DNA from: Lapidilactobacillus bayanensis
GTDB lineage: Bacteria; Bacillota; Bacilli; Lactobacillales; Lactobacillaceae
Direction of reading: 5' to 3'
Assembly (NCBI RefSeq): GCF_003946695.1
Contig: NZ_RHOX01000001.1
Location: forward strand, 62,001 to 126,000
DNA: 64,000 nucleotides
A program made the translations under genes and the position numbers. The notes beneath the pieces were generated by a model. The model had not been told where the DNA came from. It ran no database searches and worked only from the letters and a program-made list of their open reading frames with translations. Numbering within the stretch: the stretch's first letter is position 1; the number at the start of each line of letters is the position of its first letter. Positions 49,745-60,413 of this stretch are shown here, one piece after another.

Positions 49745-49782
49745 AAAAAAGCATCGAGACGAAAACGTCCCGATGTTTTTTT
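49745..49782. terminator. Bidirectional terminator
   Basis: AAAAAAGCATCGaGACG and CGTCcCGATGTTTTTTT around AAAA; serves the flavin reductase gene and the amidase gene. Confidence 0.9.
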
Positions 49783-49808
49783 GCGCTATTGGCTCATTCT
49801 TTTTAGGT

Positions 49809-51140
49809 TTAGTTATTGAAATAGGCGGTTAAACCGTTGACGATTGAATTAGCGACTGCCTGGCGGTAACTTGTAGAACTAATCTGACTAAAGTCTTTTT
49901 GGTTATTGATATAGCCTAATTCCAGTAAAACAGACGGACGAGTATTCTCACGAAGAACTTCGTAATTGGCATATTCAGCACCACGATTTGTTAGTGGTAA
50001 CGCTGATAATTGTCCTTCCAGTGAACGAGCTAATTTACCGTCTCGCGTTTTGTTGTAGTAGTAGGTCGTCACGCCGCTGACAGAGTTGGCGCTGTCATTA
50101 GAATCGAAGTGAAGGCTAATGAAGGCATCAGCGTTAAGCTTATTGGAAATTCGTGCACGTTGTGACAAGCCAACATAATCATCGCTACTGCGTGTTAAAA
50201 TGACATTTGCGCCAGCAGAGCGTAATCGCGCTGCAATTGCCTTAGCCATCTCTAGGGTGTACGTCTTCTCATATTGATTGGTTTGAGAAAGGGCGCCAGA
50301 ATCGTTACCACCATGACCAGGATCCAGGACAATTGTTGATTCGGCTAGGTTGGATGCAACTTTAGGCATGGTGCTACTTGAAGTGCCTTTATCCTTGAGT
50401 GTGACAACCCAGCTGGCCAAATAACCAACTTTGCCAGAGCTAGTTTTGACTTGATACCATTGATTGACCGTTTTAACGTAAGTGAGTGTTGAATTGGCTG
50501 ATAAATTAGCTACAACCGCGGCGTTAGCATTTGGTTGAGTGCGTAGGTGGGTGTTATTGGCATTGATCACGACGACTTGTGTGGCATTGGAGGTATTGGT
50601 TGTGATGATGTTATTTTCCGTTTGAGCGTCACTTTCAACTTGACTCGAAAGTTTAACAGCACTTTGTTTGATCCAAGCAACTGAAGTGCCATACTTAATC
50701 TCATACCAGCCGTTCTCACGATATAGAATTGACACGTTAACACCAGCCGCTAAACTAGTCAATTGTTTGGCAGATTCACTGTTACTCTGGTAAATTGGTG
50801 TCCCACCGCTAATGACACTGGCAACTTGATTAGTTGTCGCACTAACTTCGGTGTTCTTAACCAACCAACTGGCGACCCAGCCAACTTGGTTATCGCTAAT
50901 TCGAACTTGATACCATTCATTACGCTCACTAATAATCGTTAAGCGTTGCCCCTTCTTAACTTGTCCACTGACATCATAGGCCAGGCCAGGACCTTTACGA
51001 ATATTTAAGACGCTCGCTTGGACTTCAACTTGTTGGCTAGTTGCTAAGACAAATGTTGTCCCGATTGACAAGATAATTGCCAAAGAAATTGTTAGCGCGA
51101 CACGCCATTTCCAAATCTTTTTTAAGATTATTTTGATCAC
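49809..51140 (-). CDS. N-acetylmuramoyl-L-alanine amidase with three SH3 domains
   Basis: Cleaves the amide bond of peptidoglycan. Signal anchor (residues 14-33), three bacterial SH3 domains (about 38-95, 105-160 and 190-245; motifs LNIRKGPGLAYD and THLRTQPNANAAV) that bind the wall, then an Amidase_3 zinc domain with DPGHGG, SLHFDS and LLELGYINN. GTG start at 51140 nine bases after AGGAG; an ATG one base away is out of frame. Commonly found beside hisS in lactobacilli. Confidence 0.92.
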   Translation of the reverse strand: MIKIILKKIWKWRVALTISLAIILSIGTTFVLATSQQVEVQASVLNIRKGPGLAYDVSGQVKKGQRLTIISERNEWYQVRISDNQVGWVASWLVKNTEVSATTNQVASVISGGTPIYQSNSESAKQLTSLAAGVNVSILYRENGWYEIKYGTSVAWIKQSAVKLSSQVESDAQTENNIITTNTSNATQVVVINANNTHLRTQPNANAAVVANLSANSTLTYVKTVNQWYQVKTSSGKVGYLASWVVTLKDKGTSSSTMPKVASNLAESTIVLDPGHGGNDSGALSQTNQYEKTYTLEMAKAIAARLRSAGANVILTRSSDDYVGLSQRARISNKLNADAFISLHFDSNDSANSVSGVTTYYYNKTRDGKLARSLEGQLSALPLTNRGAEYANYEVLRENTRPSVLLELGYINNQKDFSQISSTSYRQAVANSIVNGLTAYFNN

Positions 51141-51310
51141 ATTAAATTACTCCTTGGAATCGAACAAATGACAGTTCGTGGCTATGTATATATATACTTC
51201 ATTATAGTCTGATTTGGTCTAAATCTTAGCCATTAATTTAAATCTTAAATAAATACTAAAACTTAATCACTTGAATCGTTGCTTTTGTTGCAAAAATAAT
51301 GATTCTGCCC

Positions 51311-51549
51311 TTGACTTTCTGAAAATCGACAGTTACAGTAAGAGAGAATATTAAACCAATGACAAATGAGAAGTAGTTCAGACAACAGAGACCGCCTAGT
51401 GCTGAGAGGGTGGATTGAACGAAGCGACCATTTCGAGGTTGAGCATCGCTCCGTCGATTCGACGTTATCCAATAGTTAATTTAAGGTGGTACCGTGCCCA
51501 CTGCGCACCCTTAATCGCAATTTAGTTGTGATTAAGGGTGCTTTTTATT
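51311..51549 (+). promoter_or_regulatory. T-box riboswitch leader of hisS-aspS with its promoter
   Basis: Promoter TTGACT (51311-51316), 17 bases, TACAGT. The T-box sequence AAGGTGGTACCG is at 51483-51494, followed by the terminator GCACCCTTAATC/GATTAAGGGTGC plus T run (51504-51546). In stem I the likely specifier region reads GACCAT at 51426-51431: GAC (Asp) with CAT (His) directly after it. The T-box antiterminator would form when the uncharged tRNA binds, opening hisS-aspS. Confidence 0.9.
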
Positions 51550-51719
51550 TACAGCAGAATTAACTTAGGGTAGCAATTGACCGACTGCACCATATTGTTG
51601 GTATTTTTTAAAGCGACTGGCATCACTTGACAGTTGCCTAAACAATCGTCAAGTGATGATTTGTTCGCAACCAGATTGATATCGAGTAATGACCAGTTAT
51701 TATTTAGGAGGAGTTTAGC

Positions 51720-53006
51720 ATGCATTATCAAAAACCCAAAGGGACAGCAGACATTTTACCCGCTGAAGCTAAAAAATGGCAATACGTTGAAAATATTGCT
51801 CAAGAAGTTTTTGAAACTTATAACTATCATGAAATTCGAACACCGATTTTTGAATCATATGATGTTTTCGAACGTTCCTCAGGTGAATCTTCGGATGTCG
51901 TGTCCAAAGAAATGTATGATTTCAATGACAAAGGTGAGCGCCATATTGCCCTGCGTCCAGAAGGCACGGCCGGCGTCGTTCGAGCCTATGTCGAAAACAA
52001 ATTATTTGGTCCTGAACAGGTTAAACCTTATAAAGTTTATTATCATGGTCCAATGTTCCGGTATGAACGTCCCCAATCTGGACGACAACGTCAATTTCAT
52101 CAAATCGGCGTCGAAGCTTTTGGGTCAACGTCACCTGACTTAGATGTAGAAACAATCGCCATGGCAATGCAATTATTAGCTCGCTTAAAATTAACAGACA
52201 TGCATTTAGTGATCAATAGTCTGGGCGATGCTGCAACACAAGCAGCCTATCATCAAGCCTTGGTTGATTATTTGACACCATTACAAGCCGAGTTAAGCGC
52301 GGATTCTCAGCGGCGTTTAACCAGCAATCCTTTAAGAATTCTGGATAGCAAAGACCAGCATGATCAAGAGCTGGTTGCCCAGGCACCAACGATTCTTGAT
52401 TTCCTTAGTGAAGATTCAGCACAACATTTTGCAGCGGTCAAAACTGGCTTAACTAATTTAGGGATTGATTACGAAATCGATCATACGATGGTGCGGGGAC
52501 TAGATTACTACACCAACACAATCTTTGAGATCATGGTGACGTCACCAGCTTTTAACAATCAAGAAATGACGGCGATTGGTGGCGGACGTTATGATGGTTT
52601 GGTGAAAGAATTCGGTGGACCGGATGAACCTGGGATTGGTTTTGGAATTGGTGTTGAACGCTTGTTGCTACTACTAGATGATCAAGATGCTGCTTTACAA
52701 GAAAAACCATTAGATTTCTACCTGGTTAAAACGAGTGAAGCCGTTGAAAGTTCAGCGTTTAAATTATTACAAGCGATTCGCCGTAACGGTTATAGTGCTG
52801 ATCAAGATTACTTAGCCCGCAAAGTTAAAGGTCAATTTAAGAATGCGGATCGTCTGCATGCACAATACGTGATTACGGTTGGTGAAACTGAAGTGGAGAC
52901 AGGTAACGTGCCCGTCAAGAATTTAGCAACTGGCGAACAAATTGAAATTGAAATTGCTGCGTTTGAAAATAACTTTGCTGATGTGTTGGCAAAATTACAA
53001 AAATAA
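51720..53006 (+). CDS. hisS: Histidine-tRNA ligase
   Basis: Class II aminoacyl-tRNA synthetase charging tRNA-His. Motif 2 MFRYERPQSGRQRQFHQIG (about residues 108-126); histidine A motif LDYYTN; motif 3 GIGFGIGVERLL; C-terminal anticodon domain. 428 residues. ATG behind GGAGG. Preceded by the T-box leader and followed 45 bp later by aspS. Confidence 0.97.
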   Translation: MHYQKPKGTADILPAEAKKWQYVENIAQEVFETYNYHEIRTPIFESYDVFERSSGESSDVVSKEMYDFNDKGERHIALRPEGTAGVVRAYVENKLFGPEQVKPYKVYYHGPMFRYERPQSGRQRQFHQIGVEAFGSTSPDLDVETIAMAMQLLARLKLTDMHLVINSLGDAATQAAYHQALVDYLTPLQAELSADSQRRLTSNPLRILDSKDQHDQELVAQAPTILDFLSEDSAQHFAAVKTGLTNLGIDYEIDHTMVRGLDYYTNTIFEIMVTSPAFNNQEMTAIGGGRYDGLVKEFGGPDEPGIGFGIGVERLLLLLDDQDAALQEKPLDFYLVKTSEAVESSAFKLLQAIRRNGYSADQDYLARKVKGQFKNADRLHAQYVITVGETEVETGNVPVKNLATGEQIEIEIAAFENNFADVLAKLQK

Positions 53007-53051
53007 GTTGAAAGATTTAAAGAGCTTTCCAAAATGTTTGGGGGAATTATT

Positions 53052-54830
53052 ATGGTAAAACGTACAACATATGCTGGTTTAGTTGATGAACAATATCTTG
53101 GCCAAGAGATTGATTTAGCAGGTTGGGTCCAAAAACGTCGTAGTTTAGGTAACTTAGTTTTCGTTGATCTTCGTGATCGTGAAGGTATCGTCCAATTAGT
53201 TTTCAGTCAAGAGATCAATGCTGACGCGTTAGCGATTGCTGAAACCTTGCGTTCTGAATACGTGGTTAGTGTTCACGGCAAAGTCGCTGCTCGTGGCGAA
53301 AAGGCGATTAACGACAATATGAAGACTGGTAAAATCGAAGTCGAAATTACTGAAGTCAAAGTCTTGAACAAATCCAAAACACCGCCATTTGAAATCACCA
53401 ATGAAATCAGCGCTTCTGAAGATACGAAGTTAAAATATCGTTATTTAGACTTGCGGCGTCCAGAAATGATGGCCGGTTTACGAACAAGAGCGCAGATTGT
53501 TAGATCAGTTCATCATTACTTAGATGATAACGGCTTTATTGAAATTGAAACACCAGATTTGACCAAGTCGACGCCAGAAGGGGCACGGGATTACTTGGTA
53601 CCATCACGTGTTTATCCTGGTAGCTTCTATGCCTTGCCTCAATCACCACAACTTTTCAAAGAGTTATTAATGTCTTCAGGATTTGATCGTTATTATCAGA
53701 TTGCCCGTTGTTTCCGTGACGAAGATTTACGTGGCGACCGGCAACCTGAATTCACCCAGATCGACTTGGAAACAAGTTTCTTATCAGCCGAAGAAATTCA
53801 ATCATTGACTGAAGGTATGATTGCTCAAGTAATGCATGATGAAAAAGGAATCGACGTCAAATTGCCATTTCCACGGATTACTTGGAATGAAGCGCAAGAA
53901 CGTTTTGGTTCTGACAAGCCTGACTTACGTTTTGGAATGGAACTGCAAGATTTAAGTGAATTTTTCAAAGATAGTGCCTTTAAGGTCTTTAGCGGTGCTG
54001 TTGCTGATGGTGGTCAAGTTAAAGCGATTGTGGCGCCTCAAGCTGCGGGTAACTATTCACGTAAACAAATCGAACAAATCCAAGATTATATTAAACGTTT
54101 TGGTGCTAAAGGTTTGGCTTGGTTGAAAGTTGAAAACGACGAAGTAACCGGTCCAATTGCTAGGTTTGTTAAAGAACAGCAAGCTGACTTAATCAGCAAG
54201 TTAGACGCTAAGAACGGTGACTTAATTGTTTTCGTTGCCTCAAGTAAGAAAGTTGTTGCTGACAGTTTAGGTTACTTACGTAATTTCTTTGCTAAGGAAT
54301 TAAATTTAATTCCAGCCAATGAATTTGCTTTCACTTGGGTTGTTGATTGGCCACTATTCGAATATGATGAGGGCGATCAACAATGGATTGCTGCCCATCA
54401 TCCATTTACCATGCCTAATGAAGAAGATATTCATTTACTGGATACCGACCCTCATGCAGCACATGCCCAAAGTTATGATATCGTCTTAAACGGTTATGAA
54501 TTAGGTGGCGGTTCAATTCGTATTCACACACGCGAAATTCAAGAGAAGATGTTAAAAGCTCTAGACTTCACATTAGAAAGTGCTCAAGAACAATTTGGTT
54601 TCTTGCTTGACACGATGGATTATGGTTTTCCGCCATTGGGTGGTTTAGCAATCGGCTTGGATCGTTTCGCCATGTTATTAGCTGGTAAAGATAATATTCG
54701 TGACGTGATTGCCTTCCCTAAGAATTCGAAGGCGACAGAGCCGATGACCACAGCACCATCACGTGTTGCTCAAGCACAATTAAATGAATTAAAGCTAGAA
54801 GTTGAACCGGAAAAACCTAGCGAAGATTAA
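53052..54830 (+). CDS. aspS: Aspartate-tRNA ligase
   Basis: Class II synthetase charging tRNA-Asp (and possibly tRNA-Asn in organisms with the amidotransferase). N-terminal OB-fold anticodon domain, motif 2 [24 protein letters not shown] insert, motif 3 [15 protein letters not shown]. The frame starts at ATG 53034, but the GGGGG site favours ATG 53052 (592 residues). Expected to be controlled by the hisS T-box through readthrough. Confidence 0.96.
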   Translation: MVKRTTYAGLVDEQYLGQEIDLAGWVQKRRSLGNLVFVDLRDREGIVQLVFSQEINADALAIAETLRSEYVVSVHGKVAARGEKAINDNMKTGKIEVEITEVKVLNKSKTPPFEITNEISASEDTKLKYRYLDLRRPEMMAGLRTRAQIVRSVHHYLDDNGFIEIETPDLTKSTPEGARDYLVPSRVYPGSFYALPQSPQLFKELLMSSGFDRYYQIARCFRDEDLRGDRQPEFTQIDLETSFLSAEEIQSLTEGMIAQVMHDEKGIDVKLPFPRITWNEAQERFGSDKPDLRFGMELQDLSEFFKDSAFKVFSGAVADGGQVKAIVAPQAAGNYSRKQIEQIQDYIKRFGAKGLAWLKVENDEVTGPIARFVKEQQADLISKLDAKNGDLIVFVASSKKVVADSLGYLRNFFAKELNLIPANEFAFTWVVDWPLFEYDEGDQQWIAAHHPFTMPNEEDIHLLDTDPHAAHAQSYDIVLNGYELGGGSIRIHTREIQEKMLKALDFTLESAQEQFGFLLDTMDYGFPPLGGLAIGLDRFAMLLAGKDNIRDVIAFPKNSKATEPMTTAPSRVAQAQLNELKLEVEPEKPSED

Positions 54831-54876
54831 TCAGTTTACTTTTCAACGTAGATGCTTAATAATTAGTGTATTATTA

Positions 54877-54913
54877 AAGACGCCTGTGAATTTACTTAGG
54901 GTGTCTTTTTTTA
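54877..54913 (+). terminator. Terminator after aspS
   Basis: AGACGCCT and AGGGTGTCT pair (one G-T pair and a bulge), followed by seven T. Confidence 0.75.
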
Positions 54914-54947
54914 ATTCGAAATCGGAATGATGAAAGGTGTGTTAAAA

Positions 54948-55469
54948 ATGAAAGAAGAAACAGCAATTTTTGCTGGTGGTTGTTTTTGGTGTATGGTTAA
55001 ACCGTTTGATCAACAACCAGGTATTATTAGTGTCATCTCTGGCTATACTGGTGGTCATGTTCCTAATCCAACTTACGAACAAGTTTGCTCGCACACGACC
55101 GGTCATACTGAGGCTGTTAAGATTACTTACGATGCCGCTGTGATTAGTTATGCCGACTTGGTACAAGTTTATTGGCAAGTGACCGATCCAACTGATGCCG
55201 CGGGACAATTTCAAGATCGCGGTGATAATTATCGACCGGTTATTTTCGTCAATTCAGCTGAACAACGGCAGATTGCAGAAGCATCGCGCGAACAATTGAG
55301 TAAATCTGGCACTTTTAAAGAACCAATTGTAACTAAGATTGAAGACGCGCAACCATTTTATCCTGCGGAAGACTACCATCAAGATTTTTATCGTAAAAAT
55401 CCAGCGCGCTTCGAAATGGAAGAACGCGGCGGTCGCCAACAATTCATTGAAAAGCATTGGGGTAACTAG
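54948..55469 (+). CDS. msrA: Peptide methionine sulfoxide reductase MsrA
   Basis: Reduces methionine-S-sulfoxide in proteins. Catalytic Cys in the GCFWC motif ([12 protein letters not shown]) at about residue 12; GDNYRPVIF and [14 protein letters not shown] are family signatures. Frame open from 54927; ATG 54948 behind AAAGGTG is preferred (173 residues). Single gene. Confidence 0.95.
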   Translation: MKEETAIFAGGCFWCMVKPFDQQPGIISVISGYTGGHVPNPTYEQVCSHTTGHTEAVKITYDAAVISYADLVQVYWQVTDPTDAAGQFQDRGDNYRPVIFVNSAEQRQIAEASREQLSKSGTFKEPIVTKIEDAQPFYPAEDYHQDFYRKNPARFEMEERGGRQQFIEKHWGN

Positions 55470-55520
55470 TACTGTCAAAATGAATTCTGTTGGAAATTAA
55501 AAGTCTTAAGACTATAAGGC

Positions 55521-55992
55521 CTAAAACTATTATGTTGTGGTTCTTCGTGCCTGCGGGAAATGCGCTGGTGGAACGCTGTGGGCTCGACTTTAAGCCAATC
55601 TGTGATTGTCTCAAAGCTCGGCCTTGTCGTAAATGGTAAACCATTAACGACAATTTCACAGCTGACCGCGATTTTCCTCCGGCACTGACAAAAGAGATGT
55701 GGTGTGATTTAATTGCAATTTACGCTTCTGAGAATTAAGAGTAGTTCAACCACTTGTCAACTCAGCGCTTGCACGAAGGTTGCTATCTTGTCAGATTAGT
55801 GGCGGCGAAAGAATACCGCTCAGTAGTGACATTATTGTTGCAACTTTAGTTGTTACAATAAGGCTTGACTTGGAGACAATTTTGCAAAAATTGGCTTCAA
55901 GCAACGCCCACTACGTTCCAGCGCCAAGTATTATTTCGCCGCTACGGCAACGCGCACATTACATGAGCAACCTTTGTGCAAGCGCGAAGGAT
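55521..55992 (-). repeat. Repeat family 1, copy C
   Basis: Starts CTAAAACTATTATGTTGTGG and runs in the orientation opposite to copies A and D. Both arms are present; hairpin stems here are ATGGT/ACCAT (near 55628) and CAACT/AGTTG (near 55845). The far terminal repeat is missing. It fills the gap between msrA and yitT; the remaining bases to 56204 show nothing else. Confidence 0.85.
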
Positions 55993-56204
55993 AGCTTGTC
56001 CTTGTCAAAATATCAAAATGTGTAATTAAATCATTTTGCAGACAAACATTGTATTTAATAAGTGAAGGCCAAATTTGTTAGTGGGTGGATTAGTCTACGT
56101 TTAAATTAGCAGGAAGTTTTATTTTCTTAGCGGATTTTTGGTTGTGGAATTAGGCAATGTGTTACAATATTGGCAAATGTTCTAATTGAGAGGGATTTAT
56201 TTTT

Positions 56205-57083
56205 ATGTTTAATGATATTGAACGTGCCATTCGACGGCATTCTAACTTAACCAAGTTATCAATGGCGTTTTTCTATGCTATTTGTGTGTCAATTGCCTTG
56301 AACTTTTTCTGGACACCAGGACATATTTATTCATCAGGAATTACTGGTGCGGCCCAGTTGGTTTCTAGTTTATTGGCGAATACACCGATTAAGTTGACCA
56401 CACCAATTCTTTATTTTGCATTTAATGCACCATTGTTTGTTGTGGCTTACTTTAAAATCGGTCATCGTTTTACGTACTTCACCTTCTTCGCGGTTTTGTT
56501 TTCTACGATTATGATGCACATGATTTCACCGTTAAAAATTACTTTTGATCCGATTATCTGTGCGATTTTTGGTGGCTTGATTAATGGCTTAGGTACCGGA
56601 ATGGCGCTGAAATATAATATTTCTACCGGTGGTCTAGACATCATTGGCATCGTCTTGCGTAAAAAAACTGGTAAAAGTATTGGCTCAATCAATATTATGT
56701 TTAATCTGCTGATTATCTTTGGTGCAGGTTTTGTTTTTGGCTGGGTTCATGCCTTGTACAGTGCCATGGGGATTTTCATCAATGGCGCCGTGATTGATAT
56801 GGTCTATACGAGTCATCAACGTTTGCAGGTGATGATTGTTACAGATCATCCTAAGAAAGTAATTAGCAGCGTGCAGAAGTCATTACGACGCGGGATTACC
56901 ATTGTCCATGACGCTGAAGGTGCTTATAAACACGAGGAGAAAACAATTCTTTTCACAATTATTTCACGTTATGAAATGCATGATTTTGAAACGGCGATGC
57001 GCAACAGTGATCCCTATGCTTTCGTTAGTATCACTGAAGTCTTCAAGTTATTGGGGCACTTCTATGAACCAAAAGTTGAGTAG
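56205..57083 (+). CDS. YitT family membrane protein
   Basis: About five hydrophobic segments (residues 20-200) of the YitT/DUF161 kind and a C-terminal DUF2179 domain (about 205-285, [16 protein letters not shown]). Function unknown. 292 residues, normal for the family. ATG start behind GAGAGGGA. Eight bases before nfo. Confidence 0.85.
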   Translation: MFNDIERAIRRHSNLTKLSMAFFYAICVSIALNFFWTPGHIYSSGITGAAQLVSSLLANTPIKLTTPILYFAFNAPLFVVAYFKIGHRFTYFTFFAVLFSTIMMHMISPLKITFDPIICAIFGGLINGLGTGMALKYNISTGGLDIIGIVLRKKTGKSIGSINIMFNLLIIFGAGFVFGWVHALYSAMGIFINGAVIDMVYTSHQRLQVMIVTDHPKKVISSVQKSLRRGITIVHDAEGAYKHEEKTILFTIISRYEMHDFETAMRNSDPYAFVSITEVFKLLGHFYEPKVE

Positions 57084-57091
57084 GTGCGGAA

Positions 57092-58006
57092 ATGACAAAT
57101 TCAGATTTAATAATTGGCTCACATGTTTCGATGAGCGGTAAAAAAATGTTAGTTGGCGCGGTAGAAGAAGCTTATAGTTATCAAGCTAATACCATGATGA
57201 TTTTTACCGGAGCTCCTCAAAACACACGACGCAAAGCAACAGCAGAAATGAAAATTCCCGAAGGTCAGGCATTAGCTCAAACGGACGGGATTCAAAGTAT
57301 TGTGGTGCATGCACCTTATATTCTAAATTTAGGAAATACCATCAAACCAGAAAATTTACCGTTTGCGATTGAATTTATGCAAGGTGAAGTTCAGCGTGCG
57401 GATGCAATCGGTGCTTTTGCCATGAGCTTTCACCCAGGTGCCCATGTTGGCGCCGGTTCGCAGGCAGCAATCAAGCAAGAAGCTCAAGCACTAGATCAGA
57501 TTATTAGTGATCAACAACAAGTTTCAATCGCGCTAGAAACAATGGCAGGCAAGGGAACTGAAATTGGCCGTACTTTTGAAGAACTCGCCGAAATCATTGA
57601 GCTGACTCAACATAATAATAAACTCAGCGTAACTTTTGACACTTGTCACACCAATGATGCCGGTTACGATATTCGACACGATTTTGACGGCGTCTTAAAT
57701 AAGTTCGATCATATTATTGGCTTGGATCGCTTAAGTGTCATTCACTTGAATGATTCTAAAAACCCACAAGGAAGTCATAAGGACCGTCATACGAATATTG
57801 GTTTTGGAATGATTGGTTTTGAGGCTCTGAATTATGTCGCCAACCATCCCCAATTAAAAGCTGTTCCGAAAATTTTGGAGACGCCGTATATTGGGATTAC
57901 CGACGATGCCAAGGGGACCATCTCACCATACGGGGCAGAAATTGCGATGCTAAGAGCACAAAAGTTTGATCCTGAAATGAAAGAAAAATTACGGGCACAA
58001 CAATAA
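57092..58006 (+). CDS. nfo: Deoxyribonuclease IV (AP endonuclease)
   Basis: Zinc-dependent endonuclease IV that incises abasic sites. TIM-barrel metal motifs: [38 protein letters not shown] and [16 protein letters not shown]. 304 residues. ATG start, directly after yitT; ended by a strong terminator. Confidence 0.93.
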   Translation: MTNSDLIIGSHVSMSGKKMLVGAVEEAYSYQANTMMIFTGAPQNTRRKATAEMKIPEGQALAQTDGIQSIVVHAPYILNLGNTIKPENLPFAIEFMQGEVQRADAIGAFAMSFHPGAHVGAGSQAAIKQEAQALDQIISDQQQVSIALETMAGKGTEIGRTFEELAEIIELTQHNNKLSVTFDTCHTNDAGYDIRHDFDGVLNKFDHIIGLDRLSVIHLNDSKNPQGSHKDRHTNIGFGMIGFEALNYVANHPQLKAVPKILETPYIGITDDAKGTISPYGAEIAMLRAQKFDPEMKEKLRAQQ

Positions 58007-58044
58007 ACAAGGTAAGAGCAGATGAGTTTGCTCTTACCTTGTTT
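58007..58044 (+). terminator. Terminator after nfo
   Basis: AACAAGGTAAGAGCA and TGCTCTTACCTTGTT pair perfectly over 15 bp; T-rich tail. Confidence 0.93.
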
Positions 58045-58082
58045 TATACTTGCTGTCTTTGAGTGTTTTAAAAATGATGGCA

Positions 58083-58584
58083 GCTAAAACTGTTATGTTG
58101 TGGTTCTCCGCGCTTGCACAAAGGTTGCGTATGGAATGTGCGAGTATCGTGAGGAAAAATAAATACTTTCGCTGGAACGTGGTGGACACTGCTTGAAGCC
58201 AATTTTTGCAAAATTGTCTCCAAGACAGGCCTTCTTGTAACAGCTAAAGCTGCAACAACAATCTCACCACTGAGCGGTATTTATTTTCCCTCACTAAACA
58301 AATAAGATAGCAACCTTCGTGCCAGCGCTGAATTGACGAGTGGCTGAATCACTATTCAATATTTAGAAACACAAATTTGCAGTTAAGCTGCACTAACGCT
58401 CTTTCGTCAGTGCCGAAGGAAAATCGCGGTCAGCCGCGGTATTCTTGTTAGTGGTTTACCACTTACAAGAAAGTTTGTATTTGAGACAAATCGGGCTTTG
58501 ATTTGGCTCAAATCAATACTCGCAGCGTTCCACCAGCGCATTTCCCGTAGGCACGAAGAATCGCAACATAACAGTTCTAGGACT
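58083..58584 (+). repeat. Repeat family 1, copy D
   Basis: Same orientation as copy A and closest to it. Both terminal inverted repeats are present (CTAAAACTGTTATGTTGTGG and the reverse near 58565-58580). Hairpin stems are CAGCT/AGCTG near 58244 and GTGGT/ACCAC near 58454. It lies between nfo and ppsR. Confidence 0.88.
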
Positions 58585-58603
58585 TATCATCTGCAATAAT
58601 TTG

Positions 58604-59422
58604 TTAATAATGATCCAAACCTAAATGCTCCATAATTAAAGTTGCTGTTTCTTCAATCGAGCGGTTGGCAACGTTGATTTCAAAACAACCAAGTTTTTGA
58701 TAGAGATTCTTGGCGAACGCAAGCTCTTTTTTAATGGCATCCATATCAGAATAGGTCGTATCTGGGTTCAGACCATAAGCAATCATGCGCTCACGGCGAA
58801 TATTATTGAGAACTTTGGGATCATTTGTTAATCCGATAATTTTTTTCGGGTCAACTTGATACAGCTCGTCAGGAATGTGAGCTTGAGGAACCAGCGGTAA
58901 ATTGGCAACTTTAATATTGCGATTGGCTAAGAATAGTGACAGCGGTGTTTTAGACGTCCGCGAAATTCCTAGTAAGACAACATCCGCCTCTAAGAAACCA
59001 CGCGGATCTTTCCCATCATCGTAGAGTACAGCAAATTCCATCGCCGAAATCCGATCAAAATACTTCTCGGTCAAATGATGGATTGCGCCAGCTTCATGGG
59101 TCGGTTCTAAAGCAAAACGTTTGCTCACACTGCGAACTAAAGGCGTTAATAAGTCAATCGCAGTTAAATCATTATTGGCCGCCTCAATTTGGACATATTC
59201 ACTTAAACCTTGAGTAACTAAGGTGTGTGTAATAATCGCATCTTTTTTAATGGCACTTTTAATTAATTTATCAATTTTTTCTTTGGTGTTAACAAAAGGG
59301 TAGCGTTCATAAATTGGTTTGATCTCCGGAAATTGGGCCATAGCCGCTTGAGTTAGCTTAAAGGCGGTCTCACCAACAGAATCTGAAATCAAAAATAAGT
59401 ATAATTGTCTTGGTTGGGCCAT
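58604..59422 (-). CDS. ppsR: Pyruvate,phosphate dikinase regulatory protein (kinase/pyrophosphorylase)
   Basis: Bifunctional regulator that phosphorylates and dephosphorylates PPDK (DUF299 family). P-loop-like motif GISRTSKTPLS at about residues 151-161; N-terminal LISDSVGETAF. 272 residues, normal. ATG start with GAGGT upstream. No dikinase gene is in the window. Divergent from rpsU. Confidence 0.9.
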   Translation of the reverse strand: MAQPRQLYLFLISDSVGETAFKLTQAAMAQFPEIKPIYERYPFVNTKEKIDKLIKSAIKKDAIITHTLVTQGLSEYVQIEAANNDLTAIDLLTPLVRSVSKRFALEPTHEAGAIHHLTEKYFDRISAMEFAVLYDDGKDPRGFLEADVVLLGISRTSKTPLSLFLANRNIKVANLPLVPQAHIPDELYQVDPKKIIGLTNDPKVLNNIRRERMIAYGLNPDTTYSDMDAIKKELAFAKNLYQKLGCFEINVANRSIEETATLIMEHLGLDHY

Positions 59423-59515
59423 CGTTTTTTACCTCATATCTTTTATTCTTTTCAATTATTCTAACATATTTAGCGCTTTCATTACGAATTAATCCGAAAT
59501 TTACGAAAAAGGTTG

Positions 59516-59544
59516 TTGACCGTAATTTCAACTTTCGCTATAAT
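59516..59544 (+). promoter_or_regulatory. Promoter of rpsU
   Basis: TTGACC (59516-59521), 17 bases, TATAAT (59539-59544), near-consensus. Confidence 0.9.
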
Positions 59545-59620
59545 AATTAAGAACCACTGTGATGTCGTCATTATTCGTACAACAGAGTAGTTACATAGAA
59601 ACTGGAAGGAGGGAAATCAC

Positions 59621-59800
59621 ATGGCTAAGACAATTGTCCGCGACAACGAGTCTCTTGATGATGCTCTTCGACGTTTCAAACGTTCTGTTTCTAAAAGTGG
59701 TACACTCCAAGAATACCGTAAACGTGAATTCTACGAGAAACCAAGCGTTAAGAAAAAGCTGAAGTCAGAAGCAGCTCGCAAACGTAAGAAATTTAGATAA
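59621..59800 (+). CDS. rpsU: Ribosomal protein bS21
   Basis: 59 residues beginning [20 protein letters not shown] and ending AARKRKKFR, the full bS21 pattern. A 30S subunit protein that helps mRNA binding. ATG nine bases after GGAGG. An unrelated frame (59559-59762) overlaps it but is not the gene. Strong promoter upstream, terminator downstream, then yqeY, the usual Firmicute order. Confidence 0.97.
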   Translation: MAKTIVRDNESLDDALRRFKRSVSKSGTLQEYRKREFYEKPSVKKKLKSEAARKRKKFR

Positions 59801-59807
59801 TAAATTT

Positions 59808-59866
59808 TACCCTCTTGTTTTTTGGATTACATTTTGTGATCTTCTACGACAAGGGGGTATTTTTTC
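59808..59866 (+). terminator. Terminator or attenuator between rpsU and yqeY
   Basis: TACCCTCTTGT and ACAAGGGGGTA pair (one mismatch) over a loop of about 30 bases, followed by TTTTTT. Partial readthrough would serve yqeY. Confidence 0.75.
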
Positions 59867-59886
59867 ACGAAAGGATGTCCCCCCCA

Positions 59887-60333
59887 ATGACTTTAAATGA
59901 ACAATTAACTCAAGACTTAAAAGCTGCCATGAAGGCCAAAGACAAGACCAAACTAAATGTTGTCCGCATGATCAAAACATCTTTAACCAATGCAAAAATT
60001 AAAAAAGGTGCTGATTTAACAGCGGAAGAAGAATTACAAGTCTTAAGTACAGAAATGAAACAACGTAAAGAGTCACTTGTCGAATTTGAAAAAGGCGGCC
60101 GTGACGATTTAATTACAGAAGTTAAGGCAGAAATGGCCATTGTTGAGAATTACTTACCTAAGCAATTGAACAAAGATGAATTATCGGCTTTGATTAGCGC
60201 CACAATCACCGAAGTTGGCGCAACTTCAATGAAAGATATGGGTAAAGTCATGTCAACGTTGATGCCAAAGGTTAAAGGTCGTGCTGACGGCGGTCAGATT
60301 AATCAAATCGTCAAAGAACTTTTAAGTAAATAA
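59887..60333 (+). CDS. yqeY: YqeY-type protein (GatB/YqeY domain)
   Basis: Small helical protein of the GatB/YqeY family; its exact role is unknown but a tRNA-related function is proposed for the domain. 148 residues, with LNEQLTQDLKAAMKAKDKTK at the N-terminus. ATG 59887 follows AAAGGATG and a run of seven C. An in-frame ATG at 59875 sits inside the ribosome site. Between rpsU and phoH. Confidence 0.85.
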   Translation: MTLNEQLTQDLKAAMKAKDKTKLNVVRMIKTSLTNAKIKKGADLTAEEELQVLSTEMKQRKESLVEFEKGGRDDLITEVKAEMAIVENYLPKQLNKDELSALISATITEVGATSMKDMGKVMSTLMPKVKGRADGGQINQIVKELLSK

Positions 60334-60413
60334 GTAACACGTCAAAAATTTCAACAACTGCTGAACTGTGCTAAAATTCAATTGACAGATAACTTTTGAT
60401 TGGAGCGAATTCA

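Noticed and set aside
55780-56025. 81-codon ORF between msrA and yitT
   Set aside because: Lies wholly in a family 1 repeat and has no ribosome site.
59559-59762. 67-codon ORF over rpsU
   Set aside because: Out of frame with bS21, which has the ribosome site, family match and full signals.
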